Source: Occallatibacter savannae (GTDB taxonomy: Bacteria; Acidobacteriota; Terriglobia; Terriglobales; Acidobacteriaceae). From it: a DNA stretch of 64,000 nt. The translations under genes were made by a program, and so were the position numbers. This document shows positions 17,591-25,201 of this stretch, piece after piece. The notes beneath the pieces are model-generated. The model searched no databases. It worked only from the letters and a program-made list of their open reading frames with translations, and was not told the origin of the DNA. Numbering within the stretch: position 1 is the stretch's first letter; each line of letters starts with the position of its first letter. The DNA lies in NCBI RefSeq assembly GCF_003131205.1, contig NZ_QFFY01000005.1:186001-250000 (forward strand). Reading direction: 5' to 3'.

Positions 17591-17650
17591 GTCCTAAAAA
17601 CTTAGTTGACGCGGCGTTGGAATGGGAGTAATGTCCTAAGACTATAGGAG
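17591..17650 (+). promoter_or_regulatory. blaI promoter with two operator-like direct repeats
   Basis: TTGACG (17606-17611), a 17-base spacer and TAATGT (17629-17634) form a promoter. It is flanked by two copies of GTCCTAAnAnT: at 17591, containing CTAA-aaac-TTAG, and at 17633, where TCCTA-n6-TAGGA is a dyad. The copies start 42 bases apart, four helical turns. BlaI/MecI proteins bind short dyads and usually repress their own operon, so these are the likely operators (inference). Confidence 0.55.
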
Positions 17651-17656
17651 GTCGGC

Positions 17657-18043
17657 ATGGGCGGAAGGCCGGCAAAGAACGGGCTGACGAGACTGGAATT
17701 GAAGATCATGCAGGTGATATGGCGGCGCGGCGCCAGCACGGTGACCGATGTGCAAGAGGAGTTGGAGCCGGCACTGGCGTACACGACGGTACAGACCATG
17801 CTGAACATCCTGGAGCGGAAAGGGAAGCTCGAGCGCGAGCTGCAGGGGCGGGCTTATGTGTATCGCGCCAAGGTGAGCGAGGAGAAGGCAGTGGGGCAGA
17901 GCCTGCGCGACATGATCGACCGGATGTTTGGCGGGTCCAGTGAGGAGCTGGTGATGAGCCTGCTGAAGAGCCGGCAGATCGATGCGAAGCGGCTGGCTAA
18001 GCTGACGGAGAAGTTCAGCAGGGGCGCGGAGGAGGAGAAATGA
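17657..18043 (+). CDS. blaI: BlaI/MecI/CopY family transcriptional repressor
   Basis: 128 residues, the usual size. A winged helix-turn-helix occupies about residues 8-80 (LTRLELKIMQVIWRRG, STVTDVQEEL, AYTTVQTMLNILERKG), followed by a C-terminal dimerisation helix region where the partner protease would cut. The ATG at 17657 has AGGAGG at 17646-17651. Its stop overlaps the start of the M56 peptidase gene by 4 bp (ATGA), so the two are co-translated. No beta-lactamase gene is nearby, so the regulated target is probably this operon and genes elsewhere. Repressor function is known for the family; the signal is unknown. Confidence 0.92.
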   Translation: MGGRPAKNGLTRLELKIMQVIWRRGASTVTDVQEELEPALAYTTVQTMLNILERKGKLERELQGRAYVYRAKVSEEKAVGQSLRDMIDRMFGGSSEELVMSLLKSRQIDAKRLAKLTEKFSRGAEEEK

Positions 18044-19374
18044 ACGGAGCGGAATCCATTGTGATGGCGTATGTTGTGAACTCGCTCTGGCAGGTTCCGC
18101 TGATAATGCTGGCGGCGTGGATGGCGGCGCGGGTTGTGCGGCCGCTGGGGCCGGGAGCGGAGCATCGCGTGTGGGTTGCGGCGCTTCTGGGCGAGGCAAT
18201 GGTGCCGGCGATTTCGCTGCTGCCCTGGGAGAGCATGGAGGTGGCGTGGCCGTGGCATCTCCATGCGCAGCAGGCGGAGCAAGGCAGCGTGATGGTGCAG
18301 GTGGGCGGCGGCACCGCGTCGGGTGGGATGGCGATTCCTTCTGTGCTGGTTGCTGCTGTGACCGGGCTGTATGCGACGGGAATGCTGTATGTTGCGGCGC
18401 GGTTTGCCTGGCGATGGATGCGGCTTGCTGACCTGCAACAGAGCGCGCAGGCTGTTTCGCTGAGCGGTGTTGCGGGGATCGCCTGGGAGCGCGGAGTGCA
18501 GCGGATTGGTGCGGCGTCCGTGGAACTGGCCTCGTCGCGACATATCTTTGCGCCGCTGACGATGGGGATTGCGAAGAGATGCGTGCTGCTGCCGGCGGAG
18601 ATGATTGCGGACCTGGCGGACGGCGAGATGGAAACGGTGATCGGCCATGAGCTGGCGCATGTAAAGCGCATGGATTTCGCGAAGAATGTTGCGTATGAGC
18701 TCATCTCGCTTGCAGTCAGTTACCACCCCGCCGTGTGGTTCACGAAACAGAGGCTGACCGAGACACGCGAGATGATTTGTGACGCGATGGCGGCTGAGAT
18801 TTCAGGAAGCAAAGTGTACGCGCAATCACTGCTGCGGCTGGCGGAGCTGCTGCTGCAGGGCAAGACGGTTCGAGTTCCGTATGCAATTGGAGTGTTCGAT
18901 TCAAGCACGCTGGAGAGGAGACTTATGAAGCTGACAGAGATGAAAATGGAGATCGGACACGCGCGCCGCGTTATGGCACTCGGCGCATGCGTTGTACTCG
19001 GAGTTGCGGCGGCAACTTCGGCGGTGGCGTTGCGGGTTGGCGTGGATCAGAAGGGCTCGGGAGAGAAGACGGCTTCCAAGAGCATTCCCACTTCGGTTCC
19101 GGCGCAGAAGATGCAGAACAATCTGATCACGAAGGTCCCGCCGGTATATCCGCCGGAGGCGAAGGCAGCGAGGATTCAGGGCAAGGTCGTGCTGAACGCG
19201 GTTATAGGCGTGGACGGGCATGTCGAGAACCTGAAGGTGGTCTCAGGGCCGAAGGAGCTGCAGCAGTCGTCGCTGGATGCGGTGCGGCAGTGGGTTTATA
19301 AGCCGTACACGGTCAATGGGAATCCGGTGGAGGTGACGACGGATATCAACGTGATTTATTCGCTGGCGAAGTGA
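18040..19374 (+). CDS. BlaR1-type M56 peptidase with C-terminal TonB domain
   Basis: 444 residues. Hydrophobic helices lie near residues 10-30, 45-62, 100-121 and 312-332. The zinc site is GHELAH (202-207), with ETREMICDAMA (241-251) supplying the third ligand, as in BlaR1/MecR1. Instead of a penicillin-binding sensor, the C-terminus after the last helix is a TonB-type domain (about 365-444: PPVYPPEAKAARIQGKVVLN, SSLDAVRQWVYKPY). The expected mode is: signal at the periplasmic TonB domain, activation of the cytoplasmic protease, cleavage of BlaI. That chain is inferred from the family. Coupled to blaI by a 4-bp overlap. Confidence 0.88.
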   Translation: MNGAESIVMAYVVNSLWQVPLIMLAAWMAARVVRPLGPGAEHRVWVAALLGEAMVPAISLLPWESMEVAWPWHLHAQQAEQGSVMVQVGGGTASGGMAIPSVLVAAVTGLYATGMLYVAARFAWRWMRLADLQQSAQAVSLSGVAGIAWERGVQRIGAASVELASSRHIFAPLTMGIAKRCVLLPAEMIADLADGEMETVIGHELAHVKRMDFAKNVAYELISLAVSYHPAVWFTKQRLTETREMICDAMAAEISGSKVYAQSLLRLAELLLQGKTVRVPYAIGVFDSSTLERRLMKLTEMKMEIGHARRVMALGACVVLGVAAATSAVALRVGVDQKGSGEKTASKSIPTSVPAQKMQNNLITKVPPVYPPEAKAARIQGKVVLNAVIGVDGHVENLKVVSGPKELQQSSLDAVRQWVYKPYTVNGNPVEVTTDINVIYSLAK

Positions 19375-19395
19375 GGGTGCACGAGCGGAGTCTTT

Positions 19396-19427
19396 CCCAG
19401 GTCTCAGAAGCGAGACCTGGGGCACCC
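19396..19427. repeat. 3'-end hairpin repeat of the GCACCC family, copy 5
   Basis: Perfect 10-bp arms CCCAGGTCTC (19396-19405) and GAGACCTGGG (19412-19421), then GCACCC. It lies between the convergent ends of the M56 peptidase and mqnC genes. Confidence 0.75.
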
Positions 19428-19477
19428 GTCAGGATAGAGTACCCGCAACCGAAAAAGCAGATCCTTCGCTTACCACC

Positions 19478-19505
19478 CCCACGCTGAAGAAAACGCGTGG
19501 GCCCC
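19478..19505. repeat. Second hairpin in the same 3' gap, related to the GCACCC family
   Basis: CCCACGC (19478-19484) pairs with GCGTGGG (19495-19501), followed by CCCC. It lies 46 bases past the mqnC stop and is shorter than the other copies. Confidence 0.5.
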
Positions 19506-19550
19506 GTGCACTCAGGATGACAGATCTGATGTAGGCCGAGCTTTTTCTAG

Positions 19551-20597
19551 CTAGTTGAGGAACATGGTGCGATAGAGGGTGTCGCGCTGGACCGGCTTGA
19601 AGCCGGCGTCGCGGATGATGCGCCGGAGTTCTTCTTCCGTTGTGCAGTTGGATGTGCCCGCTGCCTTGACGACGTTCTCTTCGAGCATGACGGAGCCTAC
19701 GTCGTTGCCGCCGAAGTGGAGGCCAAGCTCGAGGACCTTGAGGCCCTGCGTGACCCACGAGGCCTGCACGTTCTCGATGTTGTCGAGATAAAGGCGGGAG
19801 ATGGCGAGGACCTTGAGGTACTCGACTGAGGTAGCTTCGTCCCACCCGCGGCCGCCAAGAGCGGTGTACTTGGGCTGGAAGCTCCACGGGATGAAGGCGG
19901 TGAATCCGCCGGTCTCTTCCTGCAGTCGGCGCACGACCTCGAAGTGATTGATGCGTTGATCGAAGGTCTCGCCGACGCCGAACATCATGGTGGCGGTGGT
20001 GCGCATACCGAGCTGGTGGGCTGTCCGGTGCACGCTGAGCCAGTCTTCGGTGCGGCACTTGAGGCGGGCGATGCGCTTGCGGACGTCGTCGTCGAGGATC
20101 TCAGCGCCGCCTCCGGGGATGGAATCGAGGCCGGCATCGCGAAGACGCGCGATGGTGGTACGCAGATCGAGCTCGGAGTACTCGGCGATGGCGAGGACTT
20201 CGGATGCCGAGAGGCAGTGGAGCCAGATCTTGGGGAAGCGCTGCTTGATGCCGGTAAAGAGGCGTTCGAACCAGTCGATCTTGAGGTCGGGGTGGATGCC
20301 GCCCTGCATCAGCACGCCGGTGCCGCCCATCTCCTGGGTCTCGGCGATCTTCTCGTAGATCTTTTCGAACTCGAGGATGTAGCCTTCGTCAGCGCGAGGC
20401 CCCTTAAGGGGGCGATAGAAGGCGCAGAAGGTGCAGTACTCGGTGCAAAAGTTGGTGTAGTTGATGTTGCGATCGATAATGTAGCTGACGACGCCCTCGG
20501 GATGCAGGCGGCGCCGCACGGCATCAGCCTCGAACCCCAGGCCGATCAGGTCAGGGGAGTTGAAGTAATCGAGGGCCTGGGCGCGCGTGATCGACAT
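19551..20597 (-). CDS. mqnC: Cyclic dehypoxanthinyl futalosine synthase (radical SAM)
   Basis: 348 residues. The radical SAM cluster motif is Cys51-x3-Cys55-x2-Cys58 in NYTNFCTEYCTFCAFYR, the form typical of MqnC, followed by GGTGVLMQGGIHP and SIPGGGAEIL. MqnC cyclises dehypoxanthine futalosine, a step of the futalosine route to menaquinone. The related enzyme CofH (F420 pathway) is the main alternative; the CAFYR ending and the RNINYTN lead-in favour MqnC. No other mqn genes lie nearby. Start: the ATG at 20597. Confidence 0.88.
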   Translation of the reverse strand: MSITRAQALDYFNSPDLIGLGFEADAVRRRLHPEGVVSYIIDRNINYTNFCTEYCTFCAFYRPLKGPRADEGYILEFEKIYEKIAETQEMGGTGVLMQGGIHPDLKIDWFERLFTGIKQRFPKIWLHCLSASEVLAIAEYSELDLRTTIARLRDAGLDSIPGGGAEILDDDVRKRIARLKCRTEDWLSVHRTAHQLGMRTTATMMFGVGETFDQRINHFEVVRRLQEETGGFTAFIPWSFQPKYTALGGRGWDEATSVEYLKVLAISRLYLDNIENVQASWVTQGLKVLELGLHFGGNDVGSVMLEENVVKAAGTSNCTTEEELRRIIRDAGFKPVQRDTLYRTMFLN

Positions 20598-20696
20598 AGA
20601 GACAGTTTACAGTCGTCAGTTCTCAGTTGTCAGTCGAGGGGATGCGGGTATTCCGAAGAGCTTAGTGAGTCGTGAGTAGAGACCCTCGCGTGCAAA

Positions 20697-20846
20697 CTAC
20701 TTGGAATTGCTGCGAAAGAGGAAGAGGCCTCGGCGGCGAACGGGGTCGCGACGGGTGCGGGAGAGGTTGGAGGCGGTGGAGATGCCGCTGAAGAGGACGA
20801 ACCAGTCCCAGAATGCGCGCCAGCGGGATTTGGGTTCAATAGCCAT
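20697..20846 (-). CDS. Microprotein, 49 aa, hypothetical
   Basis: ATG at 20846 with AGGA 5 bases upstream, stop at 20697. It is amphipathic and Trp/Phe-rich (RAFWDWFVLFSGIS), with an Arg-rich C-terminus (RTRRDPVRRRGLFLFR). No family known. It is followed on the same strand by mqnC about 100 bases downstream and preceded by a 36-aa frame that shares the F-rich plus GIS core, which suggests a related pair. Moderate confidence because of its size. Confidence 0.45.
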   Translation of the reverse strand: MAIEPKSRWRAFWDWFVLFSGISTASNLSRTRRDPVRRRGLFLFRSNSK

Positions 20847-20913
20847 TCAATCCTGTCTCTTCAAACTATTAGATTCAGTGGGACGAGGAAGGGTGCAGCT
20901 CTGCGGCTAGTGG

Positions 20914-21024
20914 TCACGGGCGAGGATTGGGTTTTGAACTCGAGGCCGGCTTCTTTGAGCTGGAGATGCCGAAGCTCATGAGAAAGAAACGGAAGCCTTT
21001 GCGGAATGAGTCGAGAAGGGACAT
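20914..21024 (-). CDS. Microprotein, 36 aa, hypothetical
   Basis: ATG at 21024, stop at 20914. The sequence begins MSLLDSFRKGFRFFLMSFGI and continues with a Ser/Lys/Pro tail. The core FRFFLMSFGISSS resembles FWDWFVLFSGISTAS of the neighbouring 49-aa frame. The ribosome site is weak. A hairpin repeat and the cytochrome c gene lie upstream. Function unknown. Confidence 0.35.
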   Translation of the reverse strand: MSLLDSFRKGFRFFLMSFGISSSKKPASSSKPNPRP

Positions 21025-21148
21025 GGGAGTTCTTCATTAAGAGTATCGCAGAGTGTAGAAATCTAAGGCTGAAGCCCGCATGTCCTTTTCTACTGGTTTG
21101 TCCGAGTAGCATGAATGCCACTGTCCCCTCCGGTTCTCCACTTCGCTT

Positions 21149-21205
21149 CCCATGTCTCAAAAGAGGGAGACCCTTCGGCTACGCTCAGGGCGGGCTATGG
21201 GGCAG
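21149..21205. repeat. 3'-end hairpin repeat of the GCACCC family, copy 6 (with insert)
   Basis: CCCATGTCTC (21149-21158), GAGAC (21167-21171), the insert CCTTCGGCTACGCTCAGGGC, then ATGGGGCAGCC. This is the same insert position as copy 2. It lies directly after the cytochrome c stop. Confidence 0.65.
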
Positions 21206-21211
21206 CCAGCG

Positions 21212-21793
21212 CTAGTCCTGGTGGGCTGGTTCGGCGGTGCCGGGGTGGGTAGGCGCTTCGCTGGGTGGAGAAGGGGCGCGGTTCAGGATGTCGAGAGCGG
21301 GCTGCGGCATGGGTTTGCTGGCATTGGCGAGGAAAAGGCTGACCTGCCACATCTCGGGATCGCTGAGCTGGGTTTTAAAGGAGGGCATGCCCGTGAGGCG
21401 GATTCCGTTCTCGACCTTCCAGTAGGTTTCGCCAACAGGGTCATCGCTTACGCCGACGATTTCGGGCTTGTTGCGATGCGGCTCGAGCAGCTGAGGTGCG
21501 TCGGGGTACATGTGAGCGCCGAGCGCGGATGGATGGTTGTGAAGGCCGTGGCATACGGAGCATCGTTCAACGTAGACGCGGGAACCGGCGGTGAGGTTCT
21601 GTGCGTCCGGCTCCATGTGGGTGCCAGCCATTTCGCGCTGGACACGGGCGTCGAGGGGAATATGAACAAGTTGGCGCTCATGCGGGAAGGCCGGGTCATC
21701 GACGGCCACCGGCACCTTGCCATACATCAAGTACACCAGCACGGCAAGGGGGATGAGAACGAGCCCGATGATCAGTCCAAGAATGAAGCGCAT
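21212..21793 (-). CDS. Membrane-anchored c-type cytochrome
   Basis: 193 residues. An uncleaved N-terminal helix (3-24) anchors a periplasmic cytochrome c domain. The haem site is Cys78-x2-Cys81-His82 (RCSVCHG) and the likely axial methionine is Met136 in TGMPSF. A Pro-rich tail follows. It is a single-haem class I cytochrome that carries electrons in the periplasm; its redox partner is not identifiable here. AGGAGG lies 14 bases before the ATG, which is longer than usual spacing. Single gene. Confidence 0.88.
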   Translation of the reverse strand: MRFILGLIIGLVLIPLAVLVYLMYGKVPVAVDDPAFPHERQLVHIPLDARVQREMAGTHMEPDAQNLTAGSRVYVERCSVCHGLHNHPSALGAHMYPDAPQLLEPHRNKPEIVGVSDDPVGETYWKVENGIRLTGMPSFKTQLSDPEMWQVSLFLANASKPMPQPALDILNRAPSPPSEAPTHPGTAEPAHQD

Positions 21794-22036
21794 GCGTTTG
21801 TTAACGCCTCCTCAGAATTTCATCGTAGAGCATGACGGCGGAGTTGGCTGCAAAAAGCACCGGTGTGCGTCCAAAAGAAGTCAGTCGCGGTAAAGGTTGG
21901 TTTGGGTTCGGTTTGCGATAATTAAGGCAGGAAAATCGCGCGCGAGAATTTGCTCGGGTTTTTCGCTCGAGCGGTCAGCGTATTACCCCACGGATGAGTA
22001 TCCGAGGGCATCCGTGTTGGAGGTAAGGAAAGTTCG

Positions 22037-22801
22037 ATGTTTTCGTTTCGCCGTGCTGTAGCAACTCTGGCGTTTATCTCGCTTGTTTCTGGCGTCGCAG
22101 CGTTTGGCCAGGATTCCAGCACCAGTCAACCGACACAGGAGCAGACCCCGGCCCCGCAGGCGCCGGCTGCGCAGGGCGAAGGTCAGAAGCCGGGCCCGGT
22201 AAGCGTGCAAGGGCGCATTCGCGCGCGCAGAGAAGCCCGGCGAGTGCAGGCGATTCGCGACACCTACTCGCAGCGATACGAGCTCTTCATCGGATCTGGA
22301 TACCAGCGTTTCAAGCCCGGTCCCGCACTGCAGAACGCGACGATGTACGCGTTCGATCTCGGGCTGACGCGGTGGTACAACGATCGGCTGGGGATCACGA
22401 TTGACGGACGAGGCAATTACGGGACGGCCTTTGTAGGGCTGAACTTCAGCTCCATCACGCGTCCGGCGATCAGCACCTACGACTTCATGGCGGGCCCGGT
22501 GTACCGCTTCAAGCTACGGCCGAAGTACTCCATAGCGGGGCGGGTGCTCGGTGGCGCGGGGATGGGCAATTTTGAAGCGGATACAAACGGTTTTGGAAGG
22601 ATCTGCCCGCCAGGACAGCAATGCCGGCTGTATCCAGACAGCACGACCTATGCGTTTTCCGCTGCGATTATCGGTGAAGCGAACTTGACGCCGAGCATCT
22701 CATTGCGGCTGGCCCCAGAGGCGATGGGAACGGGATTTGGCTCGTTCCAACGCAATCTTGGAGCGACGTTCGGGCTGGTTTATCGGTTCGGGAAACAGTA
22801 A
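22037..22801 (+). CDS. Outer-membrane beta-barrel protein
   Basis: 254 residues with a signal peptide (to about FGQDSS, residue 27), a Pro/Gln/Ala linker (28-60) and a barrel of about 190 residues with amphipathic strands (YELFIGSGYQRF, MYAFDLGLTRWYN, FMAGPVYRFKL, IGEANLTPSISLRL) and a terminal LVYRFGKQ strand. It resembles small OmpA/OmpW-like barrels, 8-10 strands by eye. Specific function unknown. AAGGAA precedes the ATG. A terminator follows, so it is a single-gene unit. Confidence 0.82.
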   Translation: MFSFRRAVATLAFISLVSGVAAFGQDSSTSQPTQEQTPAPQAPAAQGEGQKPGPVSVQGRIRARREARRVQAIRDTYSQRYELFIGSGYQRFKPGPALQNATMYAFDLGLTRWYNDRLGITIDGRGNYGTAFVGLNFSSITRPAISTYDFMAGPVYRFKLRPKYSIAGRVLGGAGMGNFEADTNGFGRICPPGQQCRLYPDSTTYAFSAAIIGEANLTPSISLRLAPEAMGTGFGSFQRNLGATFGLVYRFGKQ

Positions 22802-22837
22802 GAGCAGTCGTCAGCGATCAGTTCTCGGTGATCAGTT

Positions 22838-22868
22838 AAGCGGCGCACCCACTGGGCGCGCCGCTTTT
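22838..22868 (+). terminator. Rho-independent terminator after the beta-barrel gene
   Basis: AAGCGGCGC (22838-22846) pairs with GCGCCGCTT (22858-22866) and is followed by a T-run (22865-22868). Confidence 0.7.
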
Positions 22869-22921
22869 GTCATGGGTGCCAGTTGATGTAGCTGAAGAAG
22901 GGCTGGTCTGGTGGGGGGTGA

Positions 22922-23011
22922 CTAGGATGCGTGTACGAGCGATACGAAAACGAGTCCAAGGATCATGCCAAGGAAGAGTGCATCTACGTAGCGGACGATT
23001 CGAGCGCGCAT
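22922..23011 (-). CDS. Single-pass membrane microprotein, 29 aa
   Basis: ATG at 23011 with a full AGGAGG 4 bases upstream, and a 29-codon frame ending at 22922. Residues 10-27 (DALFLGMILGLVFVSLVH) form one transmembrane helix after a basic start (MRARIVRYV), giving a cytoplasmic N-terminus. It follows the HAAS membrane protein on the same strand by 66 bases and may be its small partner. No family known. The strong ribosome site is the main support. Confidence 0.5.
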   Translation of the reverse strand: MRARIVRYVDALFLGMILGLVFVSLVHAS

Positions 23012-23077
23012 GGTTCCTCCTGTGAGGTGAGGTTTGCGAATAAGATTCGGTTCTTGACTGGTAGTTTCTGAGCCAGG

Positions 23078-24109
23078 TCAGGGGCGCACTTCAGGTCTGC
23101 GATAGATCTCCACTGCCCATCGGCCGATGTCGAAGGCCAACTGCAGGGCGACGATTGCGCACACTACGGAAAAGGCCAAGTACAGGCCGTAGTTGACCTG
23201 GTGCAGATTCTGACCGTAGTGCAGCTGGTCGGTTACAGGGTTTTTGAGTAGAACGTAGCGATGGTCAGTAACCGAAAGTAGAAAGACGATGGGGATGAGC
23301 CCGACAGCCTTGCTGACTATGCCGAGGAAGCGCGAGGGCCATTGCCAGGTGCCGCGGCCGAGCTCAACGCACTTCCATGCGATCTGCATGATGTTGACGG
23401 CGATGAGGAGCCAATAGAATGTCCACCATTCGGGCGCGAGCAGGAACGGTCCGGCCTCAAGGTAGGCAGCGCCGGGTCCCATGAGCAGGAACGGATGATG
23501 GGGAATGATCAGCAGCCAGCCCAGGAAGAGAACTCCCATCACAATCTCGATGACGATCTGCGTGAATGATCGCGGCTTGCCGGAGTGAGGTGCTTTCTCG
23601 AGCGGGGGGAGAGAACTGGGATTCCAGTTGCGGTTTACGCCGGGGATCTGCGCGCAGGTTTCTGGGTAGCGGCTGCGGGCGAAGTCGAACGCGGCAAATA
23701 CGAGCGTGATCCATGCGGCGGTCTGAATGAGAATGCCGGGAGTGCGGAAGAGCGCATCGATAACAGCCTGCCCACCAGACTGCGTGAGCGGCGTGACAAC
23801 GGCTGCAACGATCATGCAGACGATGAAGGCCCAGAGCAATGCGAGGCGCAGCACGTAGAAGTACATGGGGAAGAGCGTCGGGCCGATCAGGTATTGCTGG
23901 GGTTGGTAGCGCGAGGCGACGACGAGGGGGTGACCCATCTTGCGCAGGAAGTCATCGAACTCGCCCTGGGTGAGGGGACGGTTGAGTTCGGACTCGCGGT
24001 CTTCGATCTGCGACTCCATGTTGGCGCGGAGTTCGGCGATGATGTCGTCCTGACGGCGGAACGGCAGGTATTTTCTGACGGCCTGCAGGTAGCGATCGAG
24101 GAGTTCCAT
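23078..24109 (-). CDS. HAAS-domain membrane protein, partner of PadR
   Basis: 343 residues from the ATG at 24109, with AAGGA 7 bases upstream. The N-terminal 75 residues are a HAAS-type domain (MELLDRYLQAVRKYLP, ELRANMESQIEDRESEL, FDDFLRKMGHP), followed by about six transmembrane helices. Such proteins are regularly encoded next to PadR regulators; the HAAS domain is thought to interact with them, and the membrane part may sense an envelope signal. It lies 10 bases after the padR stop, so the two form an operon. Transport or sensing role unproven. Confidence 0.8.
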   Translation of the reverse strand: MELLDRYLQAVRKYLPFRRQDDIIAELRANMESQIEDRESELNRPLTQGEFDDFLRKMGHPLVVASRYQPQQYLIGPTLFPMYFYVLRLALLWAFIVCMIVAAVVTPLTQSGGQAVIDALFRTPGILIQTAAWITLVFAAFDFARSRYPETCAQIPGVNRNWNPSSLPPLEKAPHSGKPRSFTQIVIEIVMGVLFLGWLLIIPHHPFLLMGPGAAYLEAGPFLLAPEWWTFYWLLIAVNIMQIAWKCVELGRGTWQWPSRFLGIVSKAVGLIPIVFLLSVTDHRYVLLKNPVTDQLHYGQNLHQVNYGLYLAFSVVCAIVALQLAFDIGRWAVEIYRRPEVRP

Positions 24110-24119
24110 AGTGGTGTCC

Positions 24120-24491
24120 TTACTGGTTGTCGGCATGGGGAGCGACCTTTTCTTGAGCGGCGTCGAGGATGCGGGAAATCGAGGCGTTTATCGCGTTCCA
24201 CTCGTCCAGGAGGCGAGCGAGAATCTGTTCGCTATCGGGTGAGAGGCGGTAAAAGCGTTTGTTGCGCTTGTCTTCTTCGCGCCATTGGCTGACCAACAGC
24301 CCTTGGGTTTCGAGACGGCGGAGGAGGGGGTAAAGAGTGCTTTCGTCGATTTCAAGTCCCCGCTCGGCAAGGTCTTTGCGGAGTGTGTAGCCGTAGTGTT
24401 CCTGCCGGAGCTGAGCGAGGACGGCGAGGGTAAGGCATCCGCGCCGGAGCTCGAGCCGGAGGTTCTCAAAGGTGTTTTCGGCTGCGGACAT
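24120..24491 (-). CDS. PadR family transcriptional regulator
   Basis: 123 residues from the ATG at 24491, the length of short (subfamily 2) PadR proteins. A winged helix at about residues 15-85 includes GCLTLAVLAQLRQEHYGYTLRK split over two helices, the recognition stretch ESTLYPLLRRLETQGLL, and the wing WREEDKRNKRFYRLS, followed by a C-terminal dimer helix. It is the first gene of an operon with the HAAS protein. A dyad overlapping the -10 of its promoter suggests self-repression. Confidence 0.9.
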   Translation of the reverse strand: MSAAENTFENLRLELRRGCLTLAVLAQLRQEHYGYTLRKDLAERGLEIDESTLYPLLRRLETQGLLVSQWREEDKRNKRFYRLSPDSEQILARLLDEWNAINASISRILDAAQEKVAPHADNQ

Positions 24492-24504
24492 TAATTGCGC
24501 CCTC

Positions 24505-24549
24505 GTACTGTACTTCACATACTGTATGTCGCATAGTGTGTGATGTCAA
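24505..24549 (-). promoter_or_regulatory. padR promoter with overlapping operator dyad
   Basis: On the minus strand, TTGACA (24549-24544), a 17-base spacer and TACAGT (24526-24521). The -10 lies within a perfect 13-bp dyad ACATACTGTATGT (24517-24529). A second, shorter dyad GTACTGTAC is at 24505-24513. PadR proteins bind ATGT...ACAT-type dyads, so autoregulation is likely. Confidence 0.6.
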
Positions 24550-24659
24550 GTGGAATGATTAAGGATCAGAGATAAGGGTCAGATTCAGATCGGGCAGGGA
24601 GCAAGAAAAGGGAGCAGCAAACATAAGACGGACATCAGTTCGGGGCTACACTCTCGGGC

Positions 24660-25145
24660 ATGGATAACGAGCGGGTTAGAGAAATCTGCATGGGCCTGCC
24701 GCATGTGGCGGAGACGCTGAACTGGGGGCACTACCTGGTGTACTGGGCCGCAGACCGGGAGATCGGGGGGAAGATGTTCGCGATGACGGACCTTGATGGA
24801 ACGGGCGCGGGAGTGCTGATGTTTCACTGCGGGGCGGAGCGGTATCACGAGTTGCTGGAGAGCGATGGGGTCGTGCCGGCTCCTCACCTGGCGAGAGCGC
24901 ACTGGGTGATGCTGGAGCGGTGGGATGCACTGAGACCGCGCGAGATCGAGGCGGAGTTGAGGCGGGCTCATGCACTGACGCTTGAGAAGCTGCCGCAGCG
25001 GACCAGGACGTTACTTGAGTTGGTGGAAACGGAGCGGAAGAGGGTGATCCGGGACCATAGGGCGGCGCGAGCGGGAACTGGAGAGAAGCCGGCAAAGTCA
25101 GGAGCGGCCGCCGGCCGCAAGAAGACTGCAACGGTGAAGAAGTAA
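24660..25145 (+). CDS. MmcQ/YjbR family protein
   Basis: 161 residues. The first 120 have the MmcQ/YjbR (CyaY-like fold) pattern: REICMGLPHVAETLNWG near the start, a VYWAADREIGGKMFAM strand pair, and WVMLERWDALRPREIEAELRRAH towards the end. The last 30 residues are a Lys/Ala-rich tail (GRKKTATVKK) that could bind nucleic acid. The family is widespread and its biochemical role is unsettled. Start: the ATG at 24660. Single gene. Confidence 0.8.
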   Translation: MDNERVREICMGLPHVAETLNWGHYLVYWAADREIGGKMFAMTDLDGTGAGVLMFHCGAERYHELLESDGVVPAPHLARAHWVMLERWDALRPREIEAELRRAHALTLEKLPQRTRTLLELVETERKRVIRDHRAARAGTGEKPAKSGAAAGRKKTATVKK

Positions 25146-25201
25146 CGGAACTGTACGGCGCCACTCGACGTATGTGTGGTTGACCGAGTTTGGGGGACGC
25201 T

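Noticed and set aside
19944..20675. 243-codon plus-strand frame opposite mqnC
   Set aside because: Antisense to a gene with an intact radical SAM motif.
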